From the NCBI RefSeq assembly GCF_049739465.1, contig NZ_JBMHHY010000040.1:1-64000 (forward strand): a DNA stretch of 64,000 nucleotides, read 5' to 3'. Positions 34,761 to 44,276 of the stretch are shown here, one piece after another. The position numbers and the translations under genes are program-made. Source of the stretch: Embleya sp049739465. GTDB lineage: Bacteria > Actinomycetota > Actinomycetes > Streptomycetales > Streptomycetaceae. The notes below the pieces were generated by a model. That model made no database searches. It was not told the origin of the DNA and saw only the letters and a list, made by a program, of their open reading frames with translations. Within the stretch, counting starts at the first letter, position 1. Each line of letters starts with the position of its first letter.

Positions 34761-36091
34761 GCACCGGCACGCTCGAAGCGCAGGTCTTCCTCCTGCCCGA
34801 TCTGGGCGAGGGGCTGACCGAGGCGGAAATCGTGGAGTGGAAGGTCGCGGTCGGCGACGCGGTGGAGGTCGACGACATCGTGGTGGAGGTCGAGACCGCC
34901 AAGGCCGCCGTCGAAGTACCGGTTCCCTACGCCGGCACGGTCCTGCGCCTGCACGCCGACGCCGGCACGGCGCTCGCGGTGGGGCAACCGCTCATCTCGG
35001 TCGGCACGACGCCGACCGAGACGCGGGCGGAAGGCCCCACCGCCGCCGAGCGATACCGCGCGGAGGAGCAGGCCGGATCCGGGAACGTGCTGATCGGATA
35101 CGGCACCGGCCACGCGCCGCCCTCCCGCAGGCGTCGCCGGCCCGCACCGACGCCGCCTCCCGCGCGCGGCGAGGCCGTGGAAGGTGTGGGCAGCGTGCCC
35201 TCACCCGAGGGGAGTCGGCCGGAGGTGGCGCTGGTGATATCCCCGTTGGTGCGCAGGCTGGCCCGCGACCACGATGTCGATGTCGCCCACCTGGCACCGC
35301 GCGGAACCGGCGGCGTGGTCCGGCGCCAAGATGTGGAACAGGCCATCGCCCGAGACGAGACGCCGGCGGCCACCCGCGCCGACGCGGTCGCCGGCGTTGC
35401 GGAGGAGCGGATCCCCCTGCGTGGCCTGCGTCGCGCGGTCGCGAGCAAACTCGCGCGCAGCCGTACCGAGATCCCCGACGCCACGACCTGGGTGGACGTG
35501 GACGCGACGGCACTGTTGGACGCCAAGAACGTGCTCCGGGCCGCCCACCCGGATCGACGCATCGGCCTCTTGCCGCTGCTCGCCCGCATCTGTGTCGCGG
35601 GGCTGCGGCGATACCCGGAACTGAACTCCACCGTCGACACCGAACGGGAGGAGATCGTCCGCTTCGCGCACGTGAACGTGGGCTTCGCCGCTCAGACCGA
35701 GCGCGGCCTGATGGTCCCCGTACTGCGCGACGCGCACACCCTGACGACGGCGCAGATCGCCGCCGAACTGGGCCGACTGACCGACCTGGCCCGCTCCGGC
35801 GGCCTTCCTCCCGAGGCGCTGACCGGTGGGACGTTCACCCTCAACAACTACGGCGTGTTCGGCGTGGACGGCTCCACCCCGATCATCAACCACCCCGAGG
35901 CCGCGCTGCTCGGGGTCGGCCGGATCGTCGACAAACCCTGGATCGTCGACGGCGAACTCGCCGTCCGCAAGGTCACCCAGCTCTCGCTGAGCTTCGACCA
36001 CCGGGTCTGCGACGGCGGCGTGGCCGGCGGTTTCCTGCGCTATGTGGCCGACTGCGTCGAGCGTCCCGCGACGTTGCTGGCCGACATGTGA
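34757..36091 (+). CDS. 2-oxoacid dehydrogenase E2 (lipoyl acyltransferase)
   Basis: 444 residues, overlapping E1-beta by 4 bp (ATGA). One N-terminal lipoyl domain has lysine in VEVETAKAAVEVPVPYAG. A peripheral subunit-binding domain is at about residues 160-200 (ISPLVRRLARDHDVDVAHLA). The C-terminal catalytic domain ends with SLSFDHRVCDGGVAGGFL, holding the active His and Asp of HRxxDG. An acyltransferase core for branched or aryl acyl groups. No E3 gene is adjacent, so the general cellular E3 must be used. Confidence 0.92.
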   Translation: MSTGTLEAQVFLLPDLGEGLTEAEIVEWKVAVGDAVEVDDIVVEVETAKAAVEVPVPYAGTVLRLHADAGTALAVGQPLISVGTTPTETRAEGPTAAERYRAEEQAGSGNVLIGYGTGHAPPSRRRRRPAPTPPPARGEAVEGVGSVPSPEGSRPEVALVISPLVRRLARDHDVDVAHLAPRGTGGVVRRQDVEQAIARDETPAATRADAVAGVAEERIPLRGLRRAVASKLARSRTEIPDATTWVDVDATALLDAKNVLRAAHPDRRIGLLPLLARICVAGLRRYPELNSTVDTEREEIVRFAHVNVGFAAQTERGLMVPVLRDAHTLTTAQIAAELGRLTDLARSGGLPPEALTGGTFTLNNYGVFGVDGSTPIINHPEAALLGVGRIVDKPWIVDGELAVRKVTQLSLSFDHRVCDGGVAGGFLRYVADCVERPATLLADM

Positions 36092-36192
36092 GCGACCCGA
36101 GGCCCGCCGCCTCGCCACACCCGGTGCCGGCGCCCGTGCCACGGCGCCGGGCCGGCGCCGCAATCCCGACATCCCCCACGAGGTGAGAACAC

Positions 36193-37905
36193 ATGGTGCA
36201 CGACACCCCCAGCACGCCCGACTTCTTCGCCCGACACCGTGAACTGCTCGACCGAGCCGTGGCCGGCACCGCGAACCGCGAGTACTGGTCGCCCTATCCG
36301 GAATCGCCCAGCAACTCGGTGTACGGCGGAGAAGCCCCCAAACAGGGCGAAACCACCTTGCGGGAACAGCTCGGCAAGGCCTTCGTCCTCGAAGGTCACC
36401 CCCACAGCGGCACCGTGAACCCCGGTGAAGTCTCCCCGTACGGGCTCGCGTTGGACGTCGACTATCCGAGGCTCACGCCGGACGAGGCGATCGCGGCCAC
36501 GACGGCCGGCATCGGCCCGTGGCGTGCCGCCGGCCCCGACACCCGCGCCGGGGTCGCCGCCGAGATCCTGGCCCGGATCAACGCCGCGAGCTTCGAGATC
36601 GCGCACGCGGTGCAGCACACCACGGGTCAGGCGTTCGTGATGGCCTTCCAGGCGGGCGGCCCGCACGCCCAGGAACGCGGCCTGGAGGCGGTGGCCTACG
36701 CGTGGGCCGAGCAAAAGCGCCACCCCGCCGCCGCGCGCTGGAGCAAGCCACAGCGCAAGGGCGAACCGCTCGCCCTGGACAAGAAGTTCACCCCCGTCGG
36801 GCGCGGCCCGGCACTGCTGATCGCCTGCAACACCTTCCCGACCTGGAACGGCTACCCGGGCCTGTTCGCGAGCCTGGTCACCGGCAACCCGGTGATCGTC
36901 AAGCCGCACCCCGGCGCCGTGCTGCCGCTCGCGATCTCCGTACGCATCGCCCGCGAGGTCCTGACCGAGGCGGGCTTCGACCCGAACCTGGTGCTCCTCG
37001 TGGCGGAAGGACCCGAGGACCGCATCGCGAGTGTCCTCGCGGTGCGTCCCGAGGTGCGGATCATCGACTTCACGGGCTCGACCGAGTTCGGCGACTGGCT
37101 GGAGGACAACGCCCGCCAAGCCGTCGTCTACACCGAGAAAGCCGGCCTGAACACGGTCGTGCTCGACTCCACCGACGACTACCAGGGCCTGCTGCGCAAC
37201 CTGGCCTTCTCGCTGTCCCTGTACAGCGGGCAGATGTGCACCACCCCACAGAACCTGCTCATCCCTCGCGACGGCTTCACCACCGACCAGGGAGTGCGGT
37301 CTGCGGCGGAGTTCGCCGGCGACCTGGGCGGCGCGCTGGACAAGCTCCTCGGCGACCCCGCCCGCGCGGCCGCCACCCTGGGCGTGATTGTCAACGAGGG
37401 CGTGCACGAGCGTTTGGCGCAGGCGGCGAAGGTCGGCCGCACGGTGCGCCGGTCGACGTCGATCGAGGACCCCGATCACCCGGAGGCGGCGGTTCGGACA
37501 CCCTTGGTCGCGCTGCTGGACGCCGAGGCCGATGACCAGACGTACACCCGCGAGTGGTTCGGCCCGGTGTCCTTCGTGATCGGGACCGACTCCACGGCAC
37601 ACAGCCTGCGGATCTTCCGCGACACCGTGCGCGAACACGGTGCGCTGACCGCCGCCGTCCACTCCACGTCCGAGGACGTGTTGGCCGAGGCCGAACTGGC
37701 CGCACTGGAGGCGGGCGTGCACCTGTCGGAGAACCTCACCGGCGGCGTCTTCGTCAACCAGTCGGCCGCGTTCAGCGACTTCCACGGCAGCGCCGCGAAC
37801 CCGGCGGCCAGTGCCACGCTGTCCGATCCCGCGTTCGTCACCGGCCGCTTCGCCACGCTGCAATCGCGGCGGCCCGCCCGGCGCCCGGAGGTCGGCGATG
37901 TCTGA
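36193..37905 (+). CDS. paaN: PaaN, phenylacetate-pathway aldehyde dehydrogenase
   Basis: 570 residues from ATG at 36,193 behind GAGGTGAG. It begins with the PaaN-specific region FFARHRELLDRAV and REYWSPYPESPS. The aldehyde dehydrogenase core has IACNTFPTWNGYPGLFASLV and FTGSTEFGDWLEDNA. The catalytic Cys is in LYSGQMCTTPQN. It oxidises the ring-opened semialdehyde-CoA. It lacks the C-terminal MaoC-type hydratase domain of PaaZ, so the ring-opening hydrolysis must come from another enzyme. The stop overlaps the thiolase start by 8 bp. Confidence 0.88.
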   Translation: MVHDTPSTPDFFARHRELLDRAVAGTANREYWSPYPESPSNSVYGGEAPKQGETTLREQLGKAFVLEGHPHSGTVNPGEVSPYGLALDVDYPRLTPDEAIAATTAGIGPWRAAGPDTRAGVAAEILARINAASFEIAHAVQHTTGQAFVMAFQAGGPHAQERGLEAVAYAWAEQKRHPAAARWSKPQRKGEPLALDKKFTPVGRGPALLIACNTFPTWNGYPGLFASLVTGNPVIVKPHPGAVLPLAISVRIAREVLTEAGFDPNLVLLVAEGPEDRIASVLAVRPEVRIIDFTGSTEFGDWLEDNARQAVVYTEKAGLNTVVLDSTDDYQGLLRNLAFSLSLYSGQMCTTPQNLLIPRDGFTTDQGVRSAAEFAGDLGGALDKLLGDPARAAATLGVIVNEGVHERLAQAAKVGRTVRRSTSIEDPDHPEAAVRTPLVALLDAEADDQTYTREWFGPVSFVIGTDSTAHSLRIFRDTVREHGALTAAVHSTSEDVLAEAELAALEAGVHLSENLTGGVFVNQSAAFSDFHGSAANPAASATLSDPAFVTGRFATLQSRRPARRPEVGDV

Positions 37906-39118
37906 GGTCTATCTGATCGACGGGGCCCGCACCCCACAGGGCCGCTACGGCGGTGCCCTGGCGGGAGTCCGCCCCGACGACCTGGCCGCCCTCGTGGTCG
38001 CCGAGGCGGTGCGCCGAGCCGCGATCCCCGGCGACGCGGTCGACGAGGTGATCCTCGGCGCGGCCAACCAGGCCGGCGAGGACAACCGCGACGTGGCCCG
38101 CATGGCCGTGCTGCTCGCCGGACTTCCGCACACCGTGCCCGGCTACACGGTGAACCGACTGTGCGCGTCCGGCCTGACCGCCGTCGCCTCCGCTGCCCAG
38201 GCGATCCGCGCCGGCGAGGCCGACCTGGTCGTGGCCGGCGGCGTGGAATCGATGACCCGCGCGCCCTGGGTCATGGCCAAGCCCGGCACCCCCTGGGCCA
38301 AGCCCGGCGAGGTGCACGACACCGCGCTCGGCTGGCGCTTCACCAACCCGCGATTGGCCGCGGCCGACCGCGCCGTCCCGGCGGGCGCCGGCCCCGAGAG
38401 CGTCAAGACGACGCTGTCGATGGGCGAGACCGCCGAGGAGGTCGCCGCCCTCGACGGCATCACCCGCGCCGAGTCCGACGCCTACGCGCTGCGCAGCCAC
38501 CGACGCGCGGTGGCGGCCCAGGACGCCGGCCACTTCGACCGGGAGATCGTGCCGGTGCCGGTCCGGGACGGCCGGCTCACCCGCGACGAGGGCCCACGCC
38601 GGGAAACGAGCCTGGACAAGCTCGGCACGCTGCGTGCCCTCTTCCGCCCCGACGGCATCGTCACCGCAGGATCCGCCTCCCCTCTGTCGGACGGGGCCGC
38701 CGCCCTCGTGGTGGCAAGCGAGGCGGCCGTGGCCCGCTACGGCCTGGCGCCCCGGGCCCGAGTGGTGACGTCCGCCTCGGCCGGGATACAGCCGAACCTG
38801 ATGGGCCTGGGCCCGGTGCCCGCCACCGAGAAAGCCCTGGCCAAGGCCGAATGGCAGCGCGGCGACCTGGACGCCATCGAACTGAACGAGGCCTTCGCCG
38901 CCCAGGCGTTGGCGGTGATGCGCCGACTGAAGCTCGACGAGGACCGGGTCAACGCCGACGGCGGCGCCATCGCGTTGGGCCACCCGCTCGGCTGCTCCGG
39001 CGCCCGGATTCTGCTCACCCTCCTGGGCCGGCTCGAACGCGAGGACGCCCGCCGGGGATTGGCCACGCTGTGCGTGGGCGTCGGGCAGGGCGTCGCGATG
39101 CTGGTGGAGCGGGTATGA
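37898..39118 (+). CDS. paaJ: Thiolase (3-oxoadipyl-CoA/acetyl-CoA acyltransferase)
   Basis: 406 residues from ATG at 37,898. Catalytic cysteine C89 is in VNRLCASGLTAV. The other active residues are in ELNEAFAAQALAV, GAIALGHPLGCSGARI and TLCVGVGQG. EVYLIDGARTPQGRYGGALA is the usual thiolase start. In this operon it should cleave 3-oxoadipyl-CoA to succinyl-CoA and acetyl-CoA (PaaJ/PcaF role). The exact substrate is inferred from neighbours. Confidence 0.88.
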   Translation: MSEVYLIDGARTPQGRYGGALAGVRPDDLAALVVAEAVRRAAIPGDAVDEVILGAANQAGEDNRDVARMAVLLAGLPHTVPGYTVNRLCASGLTAVASAAQAIRAGEADLVVAGGVESMTRAPWVMAKPGTPWAKPGEVHDTALGWRFTNPRLAAADRAVPAGAGPESVKTTLSMGETAEEVAALDGITRAESDAYALRSHRRAVAAQDAGHFDREIVPVPVRDGRLTRDEGPRRETSLDKLGTLRALFRPDGIVTAGSASPLSDGAAALVVASEAAVARYGLAPRARVVTSASAGIQPNLMGLGPVPATEKALAKAEWQRGDLDAIELNEAFAAQALAVMRRLKLDEDRVNADGGAIALGHPLGCSGARILLTLLGRLEREDARRGLATLCVGVGQGVAMLVERV

Positions 39119-39864
39119 GCGGCTCCTGGCAGACGCTCCTGGTCGACGAGCGCACCGACCGGGTGGTGGTCACCCTGCACCGACCCGAGGCCCGCAACGC
39201 GATCAGCGCCCGGATGATCGACGAACTGCACGACGTGTGCGCCCGGTTGGAGCGCGACCCGCGGCTGCTGTTGCTGACCGGCCACGCCGGGGTCTTCGCG
39301 GGCGGCGCCGACATCGCCGAGCTGCTGCACCGCGGCCGCGACGAGGCGCTCCAGGGCATCAACAGCCGGCTGTTCGAGCGAGTTCACCGGCTGCCGATGC
39401 CCACGGTGGCCGCCGTCGACGGCTGGGCCCTGGGCGGCGGAGCCGAGTTGGCCTACGCGTGCGACATCCGGATCGCCGGCCCCGACGCGGTCTTCGGCAA
39501 CCCCGAGCCCGCCCTGGGCATCCTGGCCGCGGCCGGCGCCTGTTGGCGGCTGCCGGAACTGGTCGGCGCATCCCTCGCCAAGCAGGTGCTCCTGGCGGGC
39601 CGCACCCTCGACGCCCCGGCGGCCCTCGCGGCGGGGCTGGTCATCGACGTCGTGCCGGCCCCCGTCCTCCTCGACCGTGCCCACGCGTTGCTGGACCGGA
39701 TGGCACGGTCCTCGGCCACCGCCCTGCGCCTGACCAAACTCGTCGTCGACGCGCCGGGCGCCCATCCGCCGGCCAACGACCTCGCCCAGGCCGTGCTGTT
39801 CGAGGGCTCGGACAAAAAGGAACGTATGACCCGGTTCCTGGCGAAAAAGGAGAGCACGCCATGA
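39115..39864 (+). CDS. paaF: Enoyl-CoA hydratase PaaF-like
   Basis: 249 residues from ATG at 39,115, overlapping the thiolase stop. Crotonase signature: RPEARNAISARMIDEL, the oxyanion-hole motif FAGGADIAEL, and DGWALGGGAELAYACDIRIA. It probably hydrates 2,3-dehydroadipyl-CoA in the phenylacetate pathway. Translationally coupled on both sides. Confidence 0.82.
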   Translation: MSGSWQTLLVDERTDRVVVTLHRPEARNAISARMIDELHDVCARLERDPRLLLLTGHAGVFAGGADIAELLHRGRDEALQGINSRLFERVHRLPMPTVAAVDGWALGGGAELAYACDIRIAGPDAVFGNPEPALGILAAAGACWRLPELVGASLAKQVLLAGRTLDAPAALAAGLVIDVVPAPVLLDRAHALLDRMARSSATALRLTKLVVDAPGAHPPANDLAQAVLFEGSDKKERMTRFLAKKESTP

Positions 39865-40715
39865 GCACCACACCCGCCGTCGTCGGCGTGATCGGCGGCG
39901 GCCGAATGGGCGCCGGCATCGCCCAATCCTTCGCCGCCGTCGGAGCGTCCGTCACCGTCGTCGAAAGCGACGAACGCGCAGCGGCAGCAGCACTCGAGCG
40001 CATCGCCGCCGGACTCACCCGCGCCGCCGAACACGGCAACCTTCACGAGCCCTTCGACCGAGTACTCGACCGGGTCACCACCACGGACTCCGTGGCCGCT
40101 CTACCCGCCGACGCCGACCTCGTGGTCGAGGCCGTCTCCGAGGACGCCACCCTCAAGGCCCGACTGCTCGCCGCAGCCGAACGCGTCGTCGGCGAACAAA
40201 CCATCCTGGCCAGCAACACCAGCTCCCTGTCGATCGCCGAACTCGGCGCGGCCCTGACCCACCCGAGCCGGTTCCTCGGCATGCACTTCTTCAACCCCGT
40301 CCCCGCCTCCGCCCTGATCGAACTCGTCGTCGCACCCACCACCAGCCACCAGACCTTGCGGACCGTATCGGCCTGGACCCATGCCCTGGGAAAACGGGAC
40401 GTGATCGTCAAGGACTCCCCGGGCTTCGCCAGCAGCCGCCTCGGCGTGGCACTGGGCCTGGAGGCGATCCGCATGGTGGCGGAAGGGGTCGCCGACCCGC
40501 AGGCCATCGACGACGCGATGACCCTCGGCTACAAGCACCCGATGGGCCCGCTGCGCCTGACCGACCTCGTCGGTCTCGACGTACGTCTGGCCATCGCCGA
40601 CCACCTGCACGCCACCCTCGGCGAGCGCTTCGCTGCTCCCCGACTCCTGCGCGACAAGGTCGCGCGCGGCGAACTGGGCCGCAAGAGCGGAAAGGGCTTC
40701 TACTCATGGAAATAG
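39861..40715 (+). CDS. paaH: 3-hydroxyacyl-CoA dehydrogenase PaaH-like
   Basis: 284 residues from ATG at 39,861, overlapping PaaF by 4 bp. The NAD motif is GVIGGGRMGAGIAQSFA. The catalytic region is SNTSSLSIAEL, then FLGMHFFNPVP and DSPGFASSRLGVAL. The C-terminal domain ends GRKSGKGFYSWK. It oxidises 3-hydroxyadipyl-CoA to 3-oxoadipyl-CoA. Length matches the short single-domain HAD form. The stop overlaps paaG by 10 bp. Confidence 0.9.
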   Translation: MSTTPAVVGVIGGGRMGAGIAQSFAAVGASVTVVESDERAAAAALERIAAGLTRAAEHGNLHEPFDRVLDRVTTTDSVAALPADADLVVEAVSEDATLKARLLAAAERVVGEQTILASNTSSLSIAELGAALTHPSRFLGMHFFNPVPASALIELVVAPTTSHQTLRTVSAWTHALGKRDVIVKDSPGFASSRLGVALGLEAIRMVAEGVADPQAIDDAMTLGYKHPMGPLRLTDLVGLDVRLAIADHLHATLGERFAAPRLLRDKVARGELGRKSGKGFYSWK

Positions 40716-41533
40716 ACGACGACCATGGGATCGACACCGAACCGGCACCCGGCGTCGACTACTCCCTGACCGACGGCGTGGCCGTCGTCCTCCTGCGCGG
40801 CTCCGCACCGGGCAACGCGCTCGACGCGGCCCTCAGGAGCGAACTCCTCGCCGCCGTAAGCCGGGTGCGCAGCGACGGGAACGACGTCCGCGCGGTCCTG
40901 CTCGCCGCGCGAGGCACGTCCTTCTGCGTCGGCCAAGACCTCAAGGAACACGCCCGCGACCTGGCGGCCGACCCGGAGTCGGCGTTCGCCAAGGTGCGGA
41001 CCGACTACAACCCGCTCGTCGAAGCCCTGTACGCCCTGCCCATGCCGGTGGTCGCCGCCGTCGAGGGCGCCTGCGTGGGGGCCGGGTTGGCCCTGGCGCT
41101 GTGTGCCGACGTGCGGGTCGTGGCCGAGGGCGCCCGCTTCGCCACCGCCTTCACCGGGATCGGGCTCGCGGCGGACAGCGGGCTGAGTGCGACGCTGACC
41201 AGGGCACTGGGCTCCTCACGCGCGGCGGGACTGTTCCTGCTCGGAGACCGCTTCGACGCCCGGGACGCGCTGCGCTGGGGCCTTGCTCACCGGGTCACCA
41301 CGGACGGGGCCGCCACCGCGGCAGGGCTTGCCCTCGCCCACTGCCTCGCAGCGGGGCCCACAGCCGCCTACCGCGAGGTCAAGGCCCTGCTGCGGCACAC
41401 GGACGACGCCGCTTCGAGCACGGTCCTCGAACGCGAAGCCGCCGCCCAGGAGCGGCTCGGCGCCACAAGGGACCACCAAGCCGCGGTGCGGGCGTTTTCG
41501 GCCCGGGACAAGCCCACGTTCCACGGTTGTTGA
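40706..41533 (+). CDS. paaG: PaaG-like enoyl-CoA hydratase/isomerase
   Basis: 275 residues from ATG at 40,706. GTSFCVGQDLKEH and VEGACVGAGLALALCADVRV are crotonase motifs, and FTGIGLAADSGLSATLTRAL holds the Asp typical of PaaG. Its role is isomerisation of ring-1,2-epoxyphenylacetyl-CoA to the oxepin and the later double-bond shift. The C-terminal third is longer and more variable than in E. coli PaaG. It is followed by 71 bp before paaA. Confidence 0.85.
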   Translation: MEIDDDHGIDTEPAPGVDYSLTDGVAVVLLRGSAPGNALDAALRSELLAAVSRVRSDGNDVRAVLLAARGTSFCVGQDLKEHARDLAADPESAFAKVRTDYNPLVEALYALPMPVVAAVEGACVGAGLALALCADVRVVAEGARFATAFTGIGLAADSGLSATLTRALGSSRAAGLFLLGDRFDARDALRWGLAHRVTTDGAATAAGLALAHCLAAGPTAAYREVKALLRHTDDAASSTVLEREAAAQERLGATRDHQAAVRAFSARDKPTFHGC

Positions 41534-41604
41534 GCCGCTACCCAGCCGGTGCCACGGGCCGCTCCGAGCCATCGAACACCCCATCAGGAAGGAACTTCGG
41601 GATC

Positions 41605-42591
41605 ATGACCACACCGGAGACCACATCTTTCGAAGACAGTGGCTTCGAACTGCGATTGCAGGAGCAGTTCGACGACACGATCGCCCGCGACCAGCGGATC
41701 GAACCGCGTGACTGGATGCCGGACGGCTACCGCAGGACGCTGATCCGCCAGATCGCCCAGCACGCCCACTCCGAGATCATCGGCATGCAGCCGGAGGGGG
41801 ACTGGATCACCCGGGCGCCCTCGCTGCGCCGCAAGGCGATCCTGTTCGCCAAGGTGCAGGACGAGGCCGGCCACGGGCTCTACCTCTACTCGGCGTCCGA
41901 GACGCTGGGCGCGGACCGCGCCGACCTGACGCAGCGCCTGATCGAGGGCCGACAGAAGTACTCGTCGATCTTCAACTACCCCACCCCCACCTTCGCCGAC
42001 GTCGGGGTGATCGCCTGGCTTGTCGACGGCGCGGCCATCTGCAACCAAGTCCCGCTCTGCCGCAGCTCGTTCGGACCGTACGCACGTGCCATGGTCCGGG
42101 TGTGCAAGGAGGAGTCCTTCCACCAGCGGCAGGGCTACGAACTCCTGTCGACGATGATGCGCGGCACCGACGGCCAGCGTGTGGCCGTGCAGGACGCGGT
42201 CGACCGGTGGTGGTGGCCGTCCCTGATGATGTTCGGCCCGCCCGACGGTGACTCGCCCAACTCCGAGCAGTCGATGGCCTGGAAGATCAAGCGACACACC
42301 AACGACGAGCTGCGGCAGCGCTTCGTGGATATGACCGTTCCGCAGGCGGCCAAGCTCGGCGTCACGTTGCCCGACCCGGAACTGCGCTGGAACACGGACC
42401 GCGGTCGGCACGACTTCGGCACCCCGGACTGGTCCGAGCTGCACCGAGTGATCGCCGGCGACGGGCCGTGCAACACCGAACGCGTCGCGCGTCGCCGCGC
42501 GGCCCACGAGGACGGCGCCTGGGTGCGCGAGGCGGCAAGCGCGCACGCGGCCAAGCAGGCCGCCCGCGCCCGGGAAGGAGCAGCGGCATGA
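41605..42591 (+). CDS. paaA: Phenylacetyl-CoA epoxidase subunit PaaA (catalytic)
   Basis: 328 residues from ATG at 41,605 behind GGAAGGA. A diiron carboxylate protein with iron ligands in FAKVQDEAGHGLYLYSASE and VCKEESFHQRQG. WMPDGYRRTLIRQIAQHAHS is typical of PaaA. With PaaC it forms the catalytic core of the multicomponent monooxygenase that inserts oxygen into the ring of phenylacetyl-CoA. First gene of the paaABCDE run, overlapping paaB by 4 bp. Confidence 0.95.
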   Translation: MTTPETTSFEDSGFELRLQEQFDDTIARDQRIEPRDWMPDGYRRTLIRQIAQHAHSEIIGMQPEGDWITRAPSLRRKAILFAKVQDEAGHGLYLYSASETLGADRADLTQRLIEGRQKYSSIFNYPTPTFADVGVIAWLVDGAAICNQVPLCRSSFGPYARAMVRVCKEESFHQRQGYELLSTMMRGTDGQRVAVQDAVDRWWWPSLMMFGPPDGDSPNSEQSMAWKIKRHTNDELRQRFVDMTVPQAAKLGVTLPDPELRWNTDRGRHDFGTPDWSELHRVIAGDGPCNTERVARRRAAHEDGAWVREAASAHAAKQAARAREGAAA

Positions 42592-42893
42592 CCGACGACA
42601 CACAGCAGACGAGGGCTGGGTGGCCGCTGTACGAGGTCTTCGTCCGCGGCAAGCGCGGGCTCAACCACGTCCACGTCGGCTCCCTGCACGCCGCGGACGC
42701 GCGCATGGCCCTCACCCACGCCCGCGACCTGTACACCCGGCGCAACGAGGGCGTGAGCATCTGGGTCGTGCCCTCGGACCGGATCACCGCCTCCACGCCG
42801 GACGAGCGGGACCCCTTCTTCGCGCCCAGCGGCGACAAGGTCTACCGCCACCCCACGTTCTACGACATCCCCACCGACGTCCCCCACATCTGA
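42588..42893 (+). CDS. paaB: Phenylacetyl-CoA epoxidase subunit PaaB
   Basis: 101 residues from ATG at 42,588, overlapping paaA. PLYEVFVRGKRGLNHVHVGS and ALTHARDLYTRRNEGVSIWV are diagnostic. It is a small subunit that bridges the AC heterodimers. Complete, with normal length. Confidence 0.95.
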   Translation: MTDDTQQTRAGWPLYEVFVRGKRGLNHVHVGSLHAADARMALTHARDLYTRRNEGVSIWVVPSDRITASTPDERDPFFAPSGDKVYRHPTFYDIPTDVPHI

Positions 42894-42909
42894 CAGCCAG
42901 GAGCAGGTC

Positions 42910-43764
42910 ATGAACGACGACCACGTCTACCTGTCCCTGAGCGAGGGACACCCCGAAGGCGACGGCCAATGGGCCTTCGGCACCGGCTTCGAGGACCCCC
43001 TGCACGGCGCCGACACCACCGTGCCGGACGGGATCGACGCCGAGGAACTGGCCTCCTGCTGCCTGATGTTGGCCGACGACGCCCTGATCGCGGCCCAACG
43101 ACTGGCCCAATGGTGCATGTGCGCGCCGGAGTTGGAGGAGGAGGTCGCACTGGCCAACATCGGCCTGGACCTGCTCGGCCAGGCCCGGCTGCTCTACGCC
43201 CGGGTCGGCCGGGTCGACGGCACCGGCCGGGGCGAGGACGCGTACGCCTACTTCCGCGACGCGGCGCGGTTTCGCAACGTGCGGCTCGTCGAACTGCCCA
43301 ACGGCGACTTCGCGTTCTCGATCGCTCGGCTACTGGTCTTCTCCGCATGGCGGCTGGCGCTGTTCGAGCGGCTGACCGACGCGGCGGATCCGATCCTCGC
43401 CGCCATCGCGACCAAGGCGATCAAGGAGCTCGAGTACCACCGGCTGTACGCCGCGCAGTGGGTCCTGCGCCTGGGCGACGGCACGACGCAGTCACGGCAG
43501 CGGATGCAACGCGCACTGGACGAGATCGCACCCCATCTCGCGGAACTCTTCACACCACACGCGAGCCTGCCCGTGGACCCCACCTCGGTACGCGAGGAGA
43601 CGACCGCGGTGGTGGATCGGGTCCTCGACGCGGCCGGCCTGGTGCTCGCGCAGACCGCATCGGCCGCCGGAAGGGGCCGCGACGGACTCCACACCGAGCA
43701 CTTGGCCGTGCTGTTGGCCGAGTTGCAGAGCGTGGCCCGGGCCGACCCGCAGGCGACCTGGTGA
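42910..43764 (+). CDS. paaC: Phenylacetyl-CoA epoxidase subunit PaaC (structural)
   Basis: 284 residues from ATG at 42,910 behind CAGGAG. A ferritin-like helical protein without the diiron ligands of PaaA. Landmarks are LADDALIAAQRLAQWC, LANIGLDLLGQARLL and IATKAIKELEYHRLYAAQWV. It stabilises PaaA in the epoxidase. Its stop overlaps the GTG start of paaD. Confidence 0.93.
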   Translation: MNDDHVYLSLSEGHPEGDGQWAFGTGFEDPLHGADTTVPDGIDAEELASCCLMLADDALIAAQRLAQWCMCAPELEEEVALANIGLDLLGQARLLYARVGRVDGTGRGEDAYAYFRDAARFRNVRLVELPNGDFAFSIARLLVFSAWRLALFERLTDAADPILAAIATKAIKELEYHRLYAAQWVLRLGDGTTQSRQRMQRALDEIAPHLAELFTPHASLPVDPTSVREETTAVVDRVLDAAGLVLAQTASAAGRGRDGLHTEHLAVLLAELQSVARADPQATW

Positions 43765-44276
43765 ACGCGACCCGCCTCGACGCCCGGCACGCCCGGCGCA
43801 TCGCCGAACAAGCGCCGGACCCGGAACTGCCCATGCTCACCCTCGCCGACCTGGGCGTGTTGCGCGACGTCGAGGTCGACGCCCACGGCACGGTGACCGC
43901 GACCCTCACGCCCACCTACTCGGGCTGCCCGGCCATGGCCGAGATGCGCGCCGACGTGGCCCGCCGCCTGTACGCGGCCGGCTTTCCCGAGGTCCGGATC
44001 CGCACCCGCCTGGACCCGCCCTGGACCACCGACCGGATCACACCCCAGGGACGACGCCTCCTCGCCGAACACGGCATCACCCCACCCGCACCCGCACCCC
44101 GGCGCGCTCCCGGACCGGTGCCGCTGCTCCTGTCCACCGCCCCACCCACCGTGCGGTGCCCACAGTGCGCATCGATCGACACCGAGGAGACCTCCCGCTT
44201 CTCCGGCACCGCCTGCAAGGCCCTGTGGCGCTGCCGCACCTGCCGCGAACCCTTCGAGTACCTCAAGGAGATCTGA
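43761..44276 (+). CDS. paaD: PaaD, Fe-S assembly-type protein (MIP18 family)
   Basis: 171 residues from GTG at 43,761 (GTGA overlap). The N-terminal DUF59/MIP18 domain is DPELPMLTLADLGVLRDVEV, then TPTYSGCPAMAEM. The C-terminal zinc-ribbon has four cysteines in CPQCAS and WRCRTCREPFE. It probably helps mature the Fe-S or diiron centres of the epoxidase. It ends TGATG, overlapping paaE. Confidence 0.92.
   Translation: MNATRLDARHARRIAEQAPDPELPMLTLADLGVLRDVEVDAHGTVTATLTPTYSGCPAMAEMRADVARRLYAAGFPEVRIRTRLDPPWTTDRITPQGRRLLAEHGITPPAPAPRRAPGPVPLLLSTAPPTVRCPQCASIDTEETSRFSGTACKALWRCRTCREPFEYLKEI

Noticed and set aside
36193..37905. Bifunctional PaaZ
   Set aside because: The protein is 570 residues with no C-terminal MaoC hydratase domain, and its N-terminus fits PaaN.
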